Below are positions 1-10,119 of a DNA stretch of 64,000 bases, piece after piece; within the stretch, counting starts at the first letter, position 1, and each line of letters opens with the position of its first letter. The position numbers were made by a program, and so were the translations under genes. Source of the stretch: Dyadobacter frigoris. Its GTDB lineage: Bacteria; Bacteroidota; Bacteroidia; Cytophagales; Spirosomataceae. The stretch lies in assembly GCF_005280585.1 (NCBI RefSeq), contig NZ_SZVO01000002.1:443005-507004 (forward strand). The letters are read 5' to 3'. The notes under the pieces are model-generated. The model saw only the letters and a list, made by a program, of their open reading frames with translations, ran no database searches and was not told the DNA's origin.

Positions 1-119
1 CAAATTTTTATATTATAGATGGCGATAATTCGGTACATGATTGCTGCCAAGAAATATCATCGATTGTAAGTATGCATAAATAAGTTGACTTTCAAACCGG
101 GATTAAGTATGAAATTAAT

Positions 120-632
120 ATGTATTCATACATCAAATCATCAAAAGATCAAATTACTGAGTTATACTTCTCATCTGTTCTACCTGAACCTAGTTGTTTA
201 CTAAAAAGTGTAAGAGTATTTGTTTTTAATAAAAAAAAACACCTTCTGTTAATTAAAAAAATGGACGGGCGATGGGACCTCCCTGGAGGACAGCACACAA
301 AGGGAGAAACATTTGAAGAAACCGCAACTAGAGAGGTTTATGAAGAATCAAATGTAAAAATTAAAAAACTAAAATGGATGGCGTACGAAAAAATTACGAA
401 ATTTGAAGAAAACGCCTGTAAATTGGCGAAACGCAATTCTTTCCGGGATCCAATAAAATCAATAACCTTTACTCAATACGGATTTGCATTCGTGGATGAG
501 ATAGATCATTTTATCTTAAGTTCTGAAAGCATCTCAAGATTTTTTTTCCCAGTAGAAGAAGCGATTAAGCAGGACGGGATTCTTTATAAAAATAGGCATA
601 TCATTTTTGAAAAAATATATAATTCGTTGTAG
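120..632 (+). CDS. Nudix hydrolase
   Basis: A 170-residue protein with a near-complete Nudix box (G-x5-E-x7-REVYEE-x-N-V) at about residues 57-80, the Mg2+-binding helix-loop-helix of pyrophosphohydrolases that cleave nucleoside diphosphates linked to another group. The usual Gly near the end of the box is Asn, a tolerated change. The length fits a single-domain Nudix enzyme. The substrate cannot be read from sequence; candidates are damaged nucleotides, ADP-ribose or a signalling nucleotide. It stands alone with long non-coding stretches after it, and the start is the first ATG in the frame. Family confident, role unknown. Confidence 0.85.
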   Translation: MYSYIKSSKDQITELYFSSVLPEPSCLLKSVRVFVFNKKKHLLLIKKMDGRWDLPGGQHTKGETFEETATREVYEESNVKIKKLKWMAYEKITKFEENACKLAKRNSFRDPIKSITFTQYGFAFVDEIDHFILSSESISRFFFPVEEAIKQDGILYKNRHIIFEKIYNSL

Positions 633-1181
633 TAAGAGTCTTGAGAAAACTTCCTCAATTATTAGTGCTGAACCAGATTTCTATTGGATCAATAAATCTG
701 CCTAGACTTGATAATCGCTAGTGGACTGAATGTCCAATGATGCCACTTTTTAGGACGCCCCATTATCCCCTCCCCTGATGCCTAAGATTAAACCATATTC
801 CAGTAAACATGGAAATGCTTATCGCGGCTAGATTGATAATATCATTGGTTACTTTACACTCAATTGGTTTAACCTGAGTTTGGGAAAACAACACATTGAG
901 TAATAATGCCAAATTACTCCCCGCTGGCAAAAAACGACATTTAAATTCTCTTATTTACAGTTAAATAGGCGATGTCGAAATCCGTTTTAGGTGGGTCAAA
1001 ATGCTCTGGAATGACTTTATAAATGTAAAATACAGGTGATTTCGTTAGATATTTTAGGTGATACAAAATTTGATTCGTTAGGAACTCCAATTAGCCTATT
1101 GGAGTCCTAATGAATCAACTTTGCATTTTTGATCTCAGTCTCAATCGCACCAGTAAAATCTGAAGACAATAAGCTGACATT
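633..1181. other. Non-coding stretch, nothing recognised
   Basis: About 550 bases of AT-rich sequence with stops in all frames. No gene, RNA or strong hairpin was recognised. It may be decayed DNA from earlier insertions. Confidence 0.4.
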
Positions 1182-1562
1182 TTAACGACTGAACCCAACT
1201 ATTACCGATTCATAGATTTTTTTAGCCGATAATTTTGCGTCAAAATGATGATCGTTTTCGATATGGTCAACTAGATGCATAAATTCTTCAAAAATCGTGA
1301 TGGAAACCTCACTTATTGGTTTTGAAAATTTACCTATATTTTTCATGTCCCTATTATCAGAAAGTTTAGCAAAAGAAATCAAATGCTTTGCTACGGCACT
1401 AACATTATCATGAACGGTCTTATTATCTGCTCTGACAATTCTATTACTGTAATTTTTTTGAAAAGTAACTATCGCATCATTTCTTGAGCCCGCATGAATA
1501 GGCATGGTTTGATAATCAGAACTACCATTTCCTCCTAGGAAAGTAACTACATAAATTTGCAT
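1182..1562 (-). CDS. Hypothetical protein, 126 aa
   Basis: A soluble, mixed alpha/beta-looking protein of 126 residues that I do not recognise. It begins with a beta-strand-like run (MQIYVVTFLGG) and ends in an amphipathic, charged helical half. There is no signal peptide, membrane segment or metal-binding cluster. It lies alone between non-coding stretches, so the neighbourhood gives no functional hint. Codon use looks like the surrounding genes, which supports it being real. Confidence 0.5.
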   Translation of the reverse strand: MQIYVVTFLGGNGSSDYQTMPIHAGSRNDAIVTFQKNYSNRIVRADNKTVHDNVSAVAKHLISFAKLSDNRDMKNIGKFSKPISEVSITIFEEFMHLVDHIENDHHFDAKLSAKKIYESVIVGFSR

Positions 1563-2581
1563 TTTGTTCGTCGTTTTATGTGTAAGTTTAAACTAAAGCA
1601 AGAAATTAGCTTACCTGGTCTTTACTTTACCTCCATTATTCCACCAAGTATTCATAATTATTAAAAGCTAAATACGCCTCCAACCTGAGCCACAGCAAGC
1701 TTGCTGAAAACGGGCCACAAATTTTGTCTGATATATATCGTGCCTTTATATTTAAGCTCTTGCAAATATATCCGTTTATAAAAGGATCTTTTAATTTCAC
1801 TATCAATAGCAAAATCATACGAGTGCCCCCCTCTTCAAACCTGTAAATTCAGGATGCATGAATCTGATTCATCCAACGGAGTTGAAATACACATTATTAT
1901 CAAATATTGATGCGCTTGCCATAAGTTTTTATAAATGTAGTTAACATAAATAAATTGCAAAATGAAATTTATTTAACGGCAACCTTTGATGCTCATGTTA
2001 TGCCCAGATAAAGACTGTAATCTATTTCAGCAAACGAATGGAGATAGCAGTTCCAACTTTGATAAAGTTTCAGCGCGAAGCTTACCACGATAACTCATGG
2101 ACGTCTTCATGTCTCTCACCGGCATTTGGCCTGGATTCTCTATCAAGCAGCAGGAATGTAAATTTGACATACCCAATATTTTGTTTTTCGGTCATATTGA
2201 TAATTTCTTCAAGCCCGCAGTGCACGCCAGTTGCCGAAGTCACTGCTAGAAAAATTTACTATTTGAATATTTAGTGCATTTGATTTATAAAAATCAATAG
2301 ATTTTAACATATATATAGTTTTTGGGGCATGTATTGCGGCAACAAAATAGAATAACATCAAAAAAACCTAGTTATCACAAAACATATTAGGCTGAAATTG
2401 AAATGTGCTCGAAGCTTGCTTTTTCTAACGCTTGCATATAGTCGTTATGTTCTCCCAACGAATAACAGTCCACGGATACCCCCGGAATCTTAATAAACAA
2501 TACGATGTCAATCTTACTTAATAATGAGATTGACTGATTTCCGAGTCCGTTTTTAATTAAAGTCGTGTTGGTACCTCTTGA
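1563..2581. other. Mostly non-coding decayed DNA
   Basis: About 1 kb without a convincing intact gene. A 37-codon minus-strand frame (2082-2195, starting MTEKQNIGYVKFTF) reads like coding sequence and may be the end of a degraded gene whose upstream frame continues past its ATG. A fragment related to the Fic gene at 15.2-16.8 kb lies near 2410-2487 and is listed separately. Confidence 0.45.
2410..2487 (-). pseudogene. Remnant of a Fic-type gene
   Basis: This stretch aligns over roughly 78 bases with 15305-15383, near the 3' end of the intact Fic gene. Shared runs include GCTTGCATATAGTCG and AATAACAGTCCA. A single-base deletion near 2460 breaks the frame, and nothing Fic-like was seen around it. 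It is a dead fragment of a second Fic gene, so this gene type was once present at least twice in the region. Confidence 0.7.
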
Positions 2582-3067
2582 TTACGGTTTTACAAAATTT
2601 AATATTTCATAATAATTTGGAAGATCCTTTATTCTACATTCATTTTTTAGAAGAGTTTCGTAAAAGTGGGTCTTCAAGAAGCTGTACTGCCATTCTAAGG
2701 CTTTTTCCTTACCCTCGAAAAGTATTCCATATGCATTCATTAAATCGGTATATCCCATTTTCTTATTCTCCCTATCTTTTGTACGTGTCTCTTCCAGGTT
2801 GGAAGTATGAGTAACATATTTAACTTCGCCATTGAAAATCAAACGCTTAGGCATCTGATCACCTAAAATTGCTTCCATAATTTCCCAAGCACTTTGTTTT
2901 ATTTCCTGACTCGGAATAGTTATAAGGATTGTTTCAGACATTTCAGAAAAGGGTTCAACGTGTTCATGCCAATCTTCTTGTTGCTTTCTTTGTCGATATT
3001 TGGTTCCAATTATAAAAAAAAAAGCCCAAGTACCTAATAGAGATAAAGCTATATAAAGCCAGGTCAT
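2582..3067 (-). CDS. Membrane-anchored hypothetical protein
   Basis: A 161-residue protein with one N-terminal hydrophobic helix (about residues 3-22, WLYIALSLLGTWAFFFIIG) followed by a basic KYRQRKQQ stretch. This pattern suggests an inner-membrane anchor with the soluble part in the cytoplasm. The remaining 135 residues are charged and unrecognised. No enzyme motif is visible and it is not in an operon. Confidence 0.55.
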   Translation of the reverse strand: MTWLYIALSLLGTWAFFFIIGTKYRQRKQQEDWHEHVEPFSEMSETILITIPSQEIKQSAWEIMEAILGDQMPKRLIFNGEVKYVTHTSNLEETRTKDRENKKMGYTDLMNAYGILFEGKEKALEWQYSFLKTHFYETLLKNECRIKDLPNYYEILNFVKP

Positions 3068-3643
3068 AGTAGTATTGTTAAATAAATTTTTGATATAAAA
3101 ATTACTTCAGCTAAAGTAGTACTCTTTGAAGTTCCGGATTGTAATTACGAAGCCCTTACAATCAGAAACTTCCAAAAGTTAACAAACAAATGTATTTTCG
3201 CGAAATCAACTCGATGAAAAATAGTTAAGTCGAAATGTGGCCTAAGATTAAGCTTGTATAATCATTACTTCTACCAAATTTCCACCATTATGTTATGGAT
3301 ATTCTCAAATTCTTCAACTTCAGAAATCCCGGCTATTAAATTTGCCGGACGCAATAATGAAATTGGATGCCAATGCTTCAAGCTCAACGCCGTAATTATT
3401 AAGTAACCAACCATTCAAATCAACAACCACTTTACAATAGATAGCTTTTGTGGTGTAGTTCTTAGTTCTGAATTCGCTGACCTAGATACAAGTCTTTTTG
3501 CTACCTATTGAGCAATTTTAACTTTTGTTGAGTTCAAAAGCATTTTTTGTTCGTCTTGATTTGTAATAACATACAATGGTTAAATGAATCTTGAAGTAAT
3601 GTAAATGGCTATCTACAAGTTTAACATTAAATCTAATAACATT
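3068..3643. other. Non-coding stretch
   Basis: About 575 bases with stops in all frames. It lies downstream of the NACHT-FGE gene and upstream of the small membrane protein. No obvious terminator with a T-run was found. Confidence 0.4.
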
Positions 3644-6409
3644 TTATCCCTTATACCAATTCAAATTTGCCTCATCTACGCGTTTTCTTTCAATGTCCGA
3701 TAAGCTACGACAGATACGAAATCCGACATCTGCATTGTTATTTTGAGCAATTAGAAAACTATCACTATTAAAATTAAAACTCTTATCATCTGAAAGCCAT
3801 CCAACACCTTTTATTGATTGGAGTGAGTAAGAAAATAATTGATCGTTTTCTGACTCGGTTTCAACCCATTCTCTTACATTTCCCATCAATCCGTAAATAC
3901 CCAATTTGTTAGCATTCTCATTTTTTACCGGATAAGTATCAAATGACATTTTACTAAACTTCTCCATTATTCTAATTTTCTCCCTTGCATTTTCAATATT
4001 ATCAAGAAAAGAATCGAAGTCTGATCCGCCTTCCCGAGCAGCATAAATCCACTCCTTGGAGGTAGGCAAACGATAACCATAGGACGTCCTGTTGAATGTC
4101 AGCCTTTTAAACTTACCTTCCTCAATTTCGAAATTATAGTAGCAAGTCATACCTTCTTTTCTCGACAACCAATTACAATACATCGCAGCGGCGTACCATG
4201 AAACCCAAACTATCGGATGATCCTCCTTTTCCGCCGGAATTCGCGTTTTGCTAGACCAAAATATTATGTGGTAGTAATTAATAATTTCTCTGAAGGGATT
4301 TATAGGATTTTTCGATTCTGATTTCCTCCACCATCTTGTTAGAAATTCGTTGTTTTCTATCGGGTCTTCGTTTATGTCGTCATATAAAAATTCGTAATAT
4401 TGCCTATTTGTAACTTCCGTCAATCCTAGAAAAAATGGGTTGATATCTTCTGTTCCTGGAATTAACAACATTAATTCATCGACCTTGTTACCGGCGTAAG
4501 ATATGGGGGCCGACACCCAAACATCTTTAACTCTGGGTATTTCCTTTAATGATATCCCTAAAATCTCGATATTCCGTGTTAAATACTTTTGCCATGCAGA
4601 ATAAGGGGGATCATACAAAATGATATCTCGCACACCATTCTCAAGCCCATGAATGACCTCAAATGTATTTGTACTTCGCGCACCTGTTAGTTTTTCTCGC
4701 AGAAAAACACTTGCCTTCCGCATAACGGAACTACTCGACAAATCATATCGGCCCAAATTTTGAAGACCTAGCTTTACCTTACCAAAGTCTGGGCTTTCCA
4801 ATAAGAGCAATATATGATTGGCGACGTAGAATCCAAATATGCTTTCCGACACAAAACCATATTTTCCCTCATCTTTTAGGGTTATGACGGTTTGAGTCTG
4901 TAAGTCATTAAGCAAGATATCAAAATCCTGGCCATCAATTTCTCGAATAAAGTCAGGAAATTCTGTCATGCTAAATTGAACAAGATTTCTTTCAATCATG
5001 TACCACGCTAATTTTCGCAATATTTCATTCTTTTCGCTTACTCCAAAAGAGTAGGATCTGATAGAGACATCTTGATCTGGATAAGTATCGGCAGCACTTG
5101 TGATGATTCGGAATCTATCAAGAGCTCGGTTTGTCTCTATGTTATATTCGATAATCACCAAGTTTATACATTGCTCAAATAGATCATATCTTGAAATTGC
5201 ATTTTCCGTGCTTAAAAGTCTAAGAATTGGAAGAAAGTATCCTGGAATATCCCATAGATTAAATATTTCTCTTTCAATAGTTTGTTCACTGCAATGTTCA
5301 AATTCCTGCAAAAGCCTAAGTCCTGCCTCCAGGAAATTATTTGATATATTGTGAGCCTTTTCCAATAGATGAATGCGCGCATCAATTTCAAATGGTTCTA
5401 TTTCCCAAATATTAAAATCCTGTCGTATCCGGCGCTCTTCGTCCTTGTAAACGCGCTCTGGTAGATTTTTTACATTTCTGACTGCAAGATATTCTTCATA
5501 GGAAAAATGTTCTTTTATTTGATCACCAGAGCTAAAAAAATTTTTCCTGGAAGTCAATATGAATTTTGAACTTCCAGAAAAAAGGGTGAATACCTGCCAC
5601 AAATTCTTAATCACTATCTCGTTGCTAACTTCTTTAGACATTTCATCTAAACCGTCGAGCACAAGGATCACCATTCCTAGGTTGATCAATGACAAGAATG
5701 TAGCGTAATTCCCGAAAATACGAATACCATATAGATTTTTTAAATGGTAAAAAGTCAGTTCGCGAATGTCTGTTAGCCCTGAAGTATTACCTGAAAGCAA
5801 TTTGAGATTAATATAAATAGGCAAACTTTCTACCCATGGATTACTATGATATTGCTCGGCTCCAATTCTGCAAAAATTTTGAACAGACCACGATTTCCCA
5901 ATTCCTCTCTCTCCCAGTATCAGGAGAGGTTTGCTACAATTTTTCTTCCATTCATAAATTAAGCCTTCCAAAGAGAACCCCTGTTCTAGGGACTGCAGGC
6001 ATTCTTCTTGATGGTTAAAAAAAGAAACCTTCCTTCCTGTATATAAACTATCAATATCTCTATATACTGATTGACGACGTAAATATTTATAGTATTCGTC
6101 AGCGTTGAAAATAAAATCGGTCAGAAAATGGTACGGATTTGTCGCATCACTCCTCTCTTCGAAATTTTCAAAACAGTCTATAATAATGTAAGAATCAGGT
6201 TTTTCAATTTCAGGGAGTATACTGTCCTCAGGGCCAGGAACTATTACATAGCAGTACCGTGGTGTCCCCAAGGGACTGTTAAGTGGGTATTTCCAAACGT
6301 TCAGTTCTTGAAAACCCTCTATATCTTCCGACTCTATAATGTCAGAAAACGAAACCTTGGCTATTTGTTCCAACAATTGCACCAATTTTTTGTAAACTAC
6401 ATTACTCAT
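3644..6409 (-). CDS. NACHT NTPase fused to an FGE-sulfatase domain
   Basis: A 921-residue STAND-type protein. A short N-terminal region (1-150) precedes a NACHT ATPase with Walker A GERGIGKS (about 166-173) and Walker B ILVLDGLDE (about 248-256), the hydrophobic-D-x-x-DE form typical of NACHT. A helical middle region follows. From about residue 650 comes an FGE/sulfatase-modifying-factor (C-type-lectin-like) fold, seen in the runs LTEVTNRQYYEF, VSWYAAAMYCNWL, YRLPTSKEW, NVREW and GFRICR. Bacterial NACHT proteins are known anti-phage sensors. Here the FGE domain would be the sensing or effector end, which is inference. Its start overlaps the stop of the nitrilase-NTPase gene by 8 bases, so the two are translationally coupled. 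It is the last gene of the five-gene operon. Confidence 0.9.
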   Translation of the reverse strand: MSNVVYKKLVQLLEQIAKVSFSDIIESEDIEGFQELNVWKYPLNSPLGTPRYCYVIVPGPEDSILPEIEKPDSYIIIDCFENFEERSDATNPYHFLTDFIFNADEYYKYLRRQSVYRDIDSLYTGRKVSFFNHQEECLQSLEQGFSLEGLIYEWKKNCSKPLLILGERGIGKSWSVQNFCRIGAEQYHSNPWVESLPIYINLKLLSGNTSGLTDIRELTFYHLKNLYGIRIFGNYATFLSLINLGMVILVLDGLDEMSKEVSNEIVIKNLWQVFTLFSGSSKFILTSRKNFFSSGDQIKEHFSYEEYLAVRNVKNLPERVYKDEERRIRQDFNIWEIEPFEIDARIHLLEKAHNISNNFLEAGLRLLQEFEHCSEQTIEREIFNLWDIPGYFLPILRLLSTENAISRYDLFEQCINLVIIEYNIETNRALDRFRIITSAADTYPDQDVSIRSYSFGVSEKNEILRKLAWYMIERNLVQFSMTEFPDFIREIDGQDFDILLNDLQTQTVITLKDEGKYGFVSESIFGFYVANHILLLLESPDFGKVKLGLQNLGRYDLSSSSVMRKASVFLREKLTGARSTNTFEVIHGLENGVRDIILYDPPYSAWQKYLTRNIEILGISLKEIPRVKDVWVSAPISYAGNKVDELMLLIPGTEDINPFFLGLTEVTNRQYYEFLYDDINEDPIENNEFLTRWWRKSESKNPINPFREIINYYHIIFWSSKTRIPAEKEDHPIVWVSWYAAAMYCNWLSRKEGMTCYYNFEIEEGKFKRLTFNRTSYGYRLPTSKEWIYAAREGGSDFDSFLDNIENAREKIRIMEKFSKMSFDTYPVKNENANKLGIYGLMGNVREWVETESENDQLFSYSLQSIKGVGWLSDDKSFNFNSDSFLIAQNNNADVGFRICRSLSDIERKRVDEANLNWYKG

Positions 6410-8573
6410 GGTTTAAAGCTAGATCTTTAAAATGGGTAGAAAGTAAAAAGCAACCATTATTTTCAAATTGTCCTGAATCCAGATTGATTTTAAAAAACCC
6501 TGATTGTTTGACTAAGTAATCCTTTGAAACGCTCCATCCATTGTTAAGCTCTGTGTGGCTAGAATTTGGCCGGATAAATCTTTTAAATTCATCTTTCGAA
6601 ACCTTATCACTGGTTTTCAAAAGTGAAGTTAGCTCATTTACAAAATGTGAATGGCTTTCACTTAAAAAAAAAGAATCCGATACCCAAAAGCTGCCTTGGT
6701 TATAAATCTGATGAGACAGTTCTATCGGATTTGTAAAATTATCCTGAATTCGATGCCTTAGATAAATTTTCAAAAAGCGCATCACAAACCAAGGATACCC
6801 ATCAGTTTTTTCTATTATTAGTTCAATGAACTCATCCTGTATTTCCTGCTCCATTTCAAAAGAAAATAGTGCTGTAAGGTTTTTGACAACCTCCGTTTCA
6901 AAATGCGGTACGTATATTAAAGAATTACGTTTGAAATTCATTCCTGGAAAATATCTTGACGCAATGATTAGTTTGGTCGTGAAACTTTGTAAGGTAGTCG
7001 AATTTAAAGTTGAAAGGAATTCGTTGAATTCAGTAAACACAGCCTCGCTTACATATTTTTGGACCTCATCCAAGCGAATACCTAAATACAATCCAGACCT
7101 ATATCCAACACTTTCTTTAAAAAGCTCAATGGTCCTCAAAAAAGCTTGCAAGTTTGTTTCGCCAACAAACCTATTTTCTCCAAGCCAATCCAAAAATATT
7201 TCTTGTTCAGCAATTCTACTTTTGTCATTCGGGCTTAGCTCTACTCGATGCTTATTTTGTAATGCTAAAACATAGTCAACTATTTCAGAATACCAGAGAA
7301 AAAAAAGTGAATCTATTTTGTCGATCTTCTTTCTCCTCAGAGAAAAAACACTGCTATCGATAATTGGCACGAAGTGAATTTTCTCACTTAAAGAATGACA
7401 TATAATATTTAGCATAGTTGTTTTACCAACCTGAATTGGACCAATAAGGATAAGTACACTATATTTATCTAAATAAAACTGAACTGTTTTGATCAGGTCT
7501 GGATACAAAAAACTGCCATAATTCGATGGATCCAATTCGATTTTCTCAATCTGTTCCAGTGCATTTTGGTACATCAACCTTGTCCCGCTTAATTCCAAAG
7601 CAACCAAATTGTCAATTTTGGCTTCCAAACACACAACTTGATCAATATTCATTGTATTCCCACGCAGTGCTACCGTAGGCTTTCCCGAAGGGTTTTTGTT
7701 TTTAATATTTGCTTTCAAAAAATAGTAGTTATCCTTACCTGTAATCTCGACCAATTTACCTTTCGGTTTGAAATTTGTGTTACCCCTGTCTACCAATTGA
7801 TCTTTTTTTTGGGGGCTCGTGACACCAAAAAAAGATGATCTTCCGTCAGTTATTATAACGGAATTCCGTTTAGATTTAGGATGTTTCAACGATATTTTGT
7901 TGTTTGCATAAATTACGTATTTCGGGTCTGTCCCTTCATTTACAAATTGTGATATTGGCATCCAGTGATCCTCAGACTTTTTTTGAGCAGCTATAACTAC
8001 AAGGAAATCAAAATTCCAATTAGTGGCTCTAACTCGCACCGAATTTTCTAGATTGTCAGAACATATCAATACAACAAATTTCCCCACAGGTGAATTACTG
8101 AATTTTAATATTTGAGACCCTTCCTTGAGGCCATAACCCAAATTAATACTCAGTTCATCGTCTGCCGGAACAATCTTATGTGTATAATAAACGTCCCCAT
8201 TGTGAATAACGGGACATCGGGAGATTGGTATTTTATCCTCGTTTTCACAATGATAGTGGCTTCCAGCGACGATTACGAGCTCGTGGTTACATTTGCTCCA
8301 ATTTTGCAACAAGGGAATCAGTTCTTCTGGAATAGATAGTTCTGGAAAAACTAACAGATGGACATTATCTTTTTTGGCGATTGCCAAGGCTTCCAATAAC
8401 ACATATTTGATCTTATCCATATTCCTATGATAATATAGATCATTTATTTTTTTATAATCAGTTTCTAGAGAGTATTCCGTCTGAAACACCATAACATTAA
8501 CAAACTCAGGATTTTCTCTTTTTGCACTTGGCAATAGAGTTTCTATAATTTCAAATTTGGGAACTTCAGTCAC
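6402..8573 (-). CDS. Nitrilase-domain protein fused to a P-loop NTPase
   Basis: A 723-residue two-domain protein. Residues 24-300 are a carbon-nitrogen hydrolase (nitrilase/amidase) domain with the full catalytic triad in family contexts: Glu78 (VFPELS), Lys133 (THKIVP) and Cys171 (VLICSD). Residues 340-720 form a STAND/AAA-like NTPase with Walker A GPIQVGKTT (378-386) and an acidic Walker B ending LDE (about 501-503). Nitrilase domains cleave C-N bonds of amides or nitriles. Fused to a signalling NTPase, this one is likely a gated effector or a producer of a small molecule, which is inference. The gene begins 41 bases after the ABC ATPase gene and overlaps the NACHT-FGE gene. Both domains look intact. 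Confidence 0.88.
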   Translation of the reverse strand: MTEVPKFEIIETLLPSAKRENPEFVNVMVFQTEYSLETDYKKINDLYYHRNMDKIKYVLLEALAIAKKDNVHLLVFPELSIPEELIPLLQNWSKCNHELVIVAGSHYHCENEDKIPISRCPVIHNGDVYYTHKIVPADDELSINLGYGLKEGSQILKFSNSPVGKFVVLICSDNLENSVRVRATNWNFDFLVVIAAQKKSEDHWMPISQFVNEGTDPKYVIYANNKISLKHPKSKRNSVIITDGRSSFFGVTSPQKKDQLVDRGNTNFKPKGKLVEITGKDNYYFLKANIKNKNPSGKPTVALRGNTMNIDQVVCLEAKIDNLVALELSGTRLMYQNALEQIEKIELDPSNYGSFLYPDLIKTVQFYLDKYSVLILIGPIQVGKTTMLNIICHSLSEKIHFVPIIDSSVFSLRRKKIDKIDSLFFLWYSEIVDYVLALQNKHRVELSPNDKSRIAEQEIFLDWLGENRFVGETNLQAFLRTIELFKESVGYRSGLYLGIRLDEVQKYVSEAVFTEFNEFLSTLNSTTLQSFTTKLIIASRYFPGMNFKRNSLIYVPHFETEVVKNLTALFSFEMEQEIQDEFIELIIEKTDGYPWFVMRFLKIYLRHRIQDNFTNPIELSHQIYNQGSFWVSDSFFLSESHSHFVNELTSLLKTSDKVSKDEFKRFIRPNSSHTELNNGWSVSKDYLVKQSGFFKINLDSGQFENNGCFLLSTHFKDLALNHE

Positions 8574-8614
8574 GACTATGTGTATATTTATGGAACTTTT
8601 GATATACTAGGTAT

Positions 8615-9355
8615 TCACAACAAGCTTAACAGTAGCTCCCTGACTGACAATCCTTCCTTTGAATTCAATACATCCCAATTCCTCGGACGAGGCAATTCTA
8701 CCGAAAGTTCATATTTGATGGTCCCGGGACGACTACTGATTACAATTATTCGGTCACTAAGTTCTATTGCTTCCTCAATATCGTGGGTAACAAAAACAAC
8801 GGTTTTCCGGCTGACATTCCAAATATCAAGAAGTAAAGATCTCATCTGATATTTTGTTTGCGAATCAAGAGAACCAAATGGCTCGTCCATCAATAGAATT
8901 GCTGGGTCATTTGCAAATGACCTCGCTATAGCTACACGTTGCTGCATTCCGCCGCTCAGCTCATTTGGATAAGCACTTTCAAAATCGATTAGATCCACTT
9001 TCTTAAGGTATGATCTAACTATGCCAATAACAGCTTCACGTTCTAGATTTTTCTGTCGCAGGCCAAATGCAATATTCTGAGCAACTGTTTGCCAGGGGAA
9101 CAGACTAAACTTTTGAAAAATCATTCCTATGTCTGCATTGGGTCGCTTCATATCAAGATTGTTTATCCGGATTTCGCCTTTTGTAGGATTTAAAAACCCT
9201 CCTATAAGGTTTAATAAAGAAGACTTTCCACAACCTGAAGGGCCAAGAAGGCAAATAAATTCTCCCTTTTGAATCGATAAATTAATATCTCTAAGTGCCT
9301 CAATATTCTGTCCACGCCTACCGTAGGTTAGCGATAAATTTGTTATCCTGATCAT
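8615..9355 (-). CDS. NitT/TauT-type ABC transporter ATPase
   Basis: A 246-residue ABC ATPase with every expected motif: Walker A GPSGCGKSS (about 38-46), Q-loop FQKFSLFPW, signature LSGGMQQR, Walker B LLMDEPFGSLD and the switch His in VTHD. Q-loop and signature wording match the nitrate/sulfonate/taurine importer group (SsuB, TauB, ThiZ). It overlaps the permease gene by 4 bases (ATGA) and lies 41 bases before the nitrilase-NTPase. It energises import through the inner membrane. Confidence 0.93.
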   Translation of the reverse strand: MIRITNLSLTYGRRGQNIEALRDINLSIQKGEFICLLGPSGCGKSSLLNLIGGFLNPTKGEIRINNLDMKRPNADIGMIFQKFSLFPWQTVAQNIAFGLRQKNLEREAVIGIVRSYLKKVDLIDFESAYPNELSGGMQQRVAIARSFANDPAILLMDEPFGSLDSQTKYQMRSLLLDIWNVSRKTVVFVTHDIEEAIELSDRIIVISSRPGTIKYELSVELPRPRNWDVLNSKEGLSVRELLLSLL

Positions 9356-10119
9356 TTAGAATGCCCCCGTAACCATGGAAAAATTAAAATCACAAAGCTC
9401 ATAAAAATAGTGTCTAATATTAAACTAAGCACCCCAATCGTAATAATTGAAACTAGCATCATATCAGTTCGAAAAATCTGGTGTGACAAGAATATCCGAT
9501 AAGCTATCCCAACAGACGAGCTCGTCATCTCTGCCGCGGTCAAAGCAAAAAAGCCAGTGGCAATACCAATTCTGACTCCTGATACGATATTTGGCAAAGC
9601 CCGAGGTAAAATTACTTCCCTTAACAAGGATAGATTTTTTGATCCAAGGCTTCTTGCGGCCCAAATATATTCCGATTCAACCTCCAAAACTCCAATTTGT
9701 GTGTTTAACCAAACAGGAAAAAAAACACCCCAGGATATCAGAATAACCTTTTCTGTCTCTTCAATTCCGAACCAGACTATAGCGAGCGGTACCAAAGCCA
9801 CCGACGGAACGCTACGGAGAAAATTGAATAATGGATTTATAAAAAGAGCAACAGTTCGAGTTTTTCCTGTGATAAGACCGAAGGCAATCCCAGTAGTTAC
9901 CCCTAAAAAAAGTCCGTATAAATATCGATTAAGACTAGTAGCCACATCATTTTGCCAATCACCTGAAATCAACATTTCTTGATAGGCGGATACAACTGAA
10001 AGAGGTGATGGTATTAAAAAGGGATTATAAATTTCTAAGGAAAATAAAATCTGCCAGCAAAATAATACTGATAGCAAAGCAAGGCTCCGACTCAAACATT
10101 TAAGAAGCAATCTTTTCAT
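9352..10119 (-). CDS. NitT/TauT-type ABC transporter permease
   Basis: A 255-residue protein with about six hydrophobic helices and the cytoplasmic EAA loop (near REVILPRALPNIVSGVRIG, about residues 165-185) that docks to the ATPase. Wording and size match the SsuC/TauC/ThiX permease family (BPD_transp_1). It overlaps both neighbours by 4 bases, so the three transporter genes are one translational unit. Confidence 0.92.
   Translation of the reverse strand: MKRLLLKCLSRSLALLSVLFCWQILFSLEIYNPFLIPSPLSVVSAYQEMLISGDWQNDVATSLNRYLYGLFLGVTTGIAFGLITGKTRTVALFINPLFNFLRSVPSVALVPLAIVWFGIEETEKVILISWGVFFPVWLNTQIGVLEVESEYIWAARSLGSKNLSLLREVILPRALPNIVSGVRIGIATGFFALTAAEMTSSSVGIAYRIFLSHQIFRTDMMLVSIITIGVLSLILDTIFMSFVILIFPWLRGHSK

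Noticed and set aside
1636..1818. A 60-codon minus-strand reading frame with a hydrophobic start.
   Set aside because: No ribosome binding site, no recognisable product and atypical composition; it looks like chance.
2038..2274. A 78-codon plus-strand reading frame.
   Set aside because: Its opposite strand reads more like coding sequence (2082-2195), so this frame is likely a shadow of a decayed minus-strand gene.
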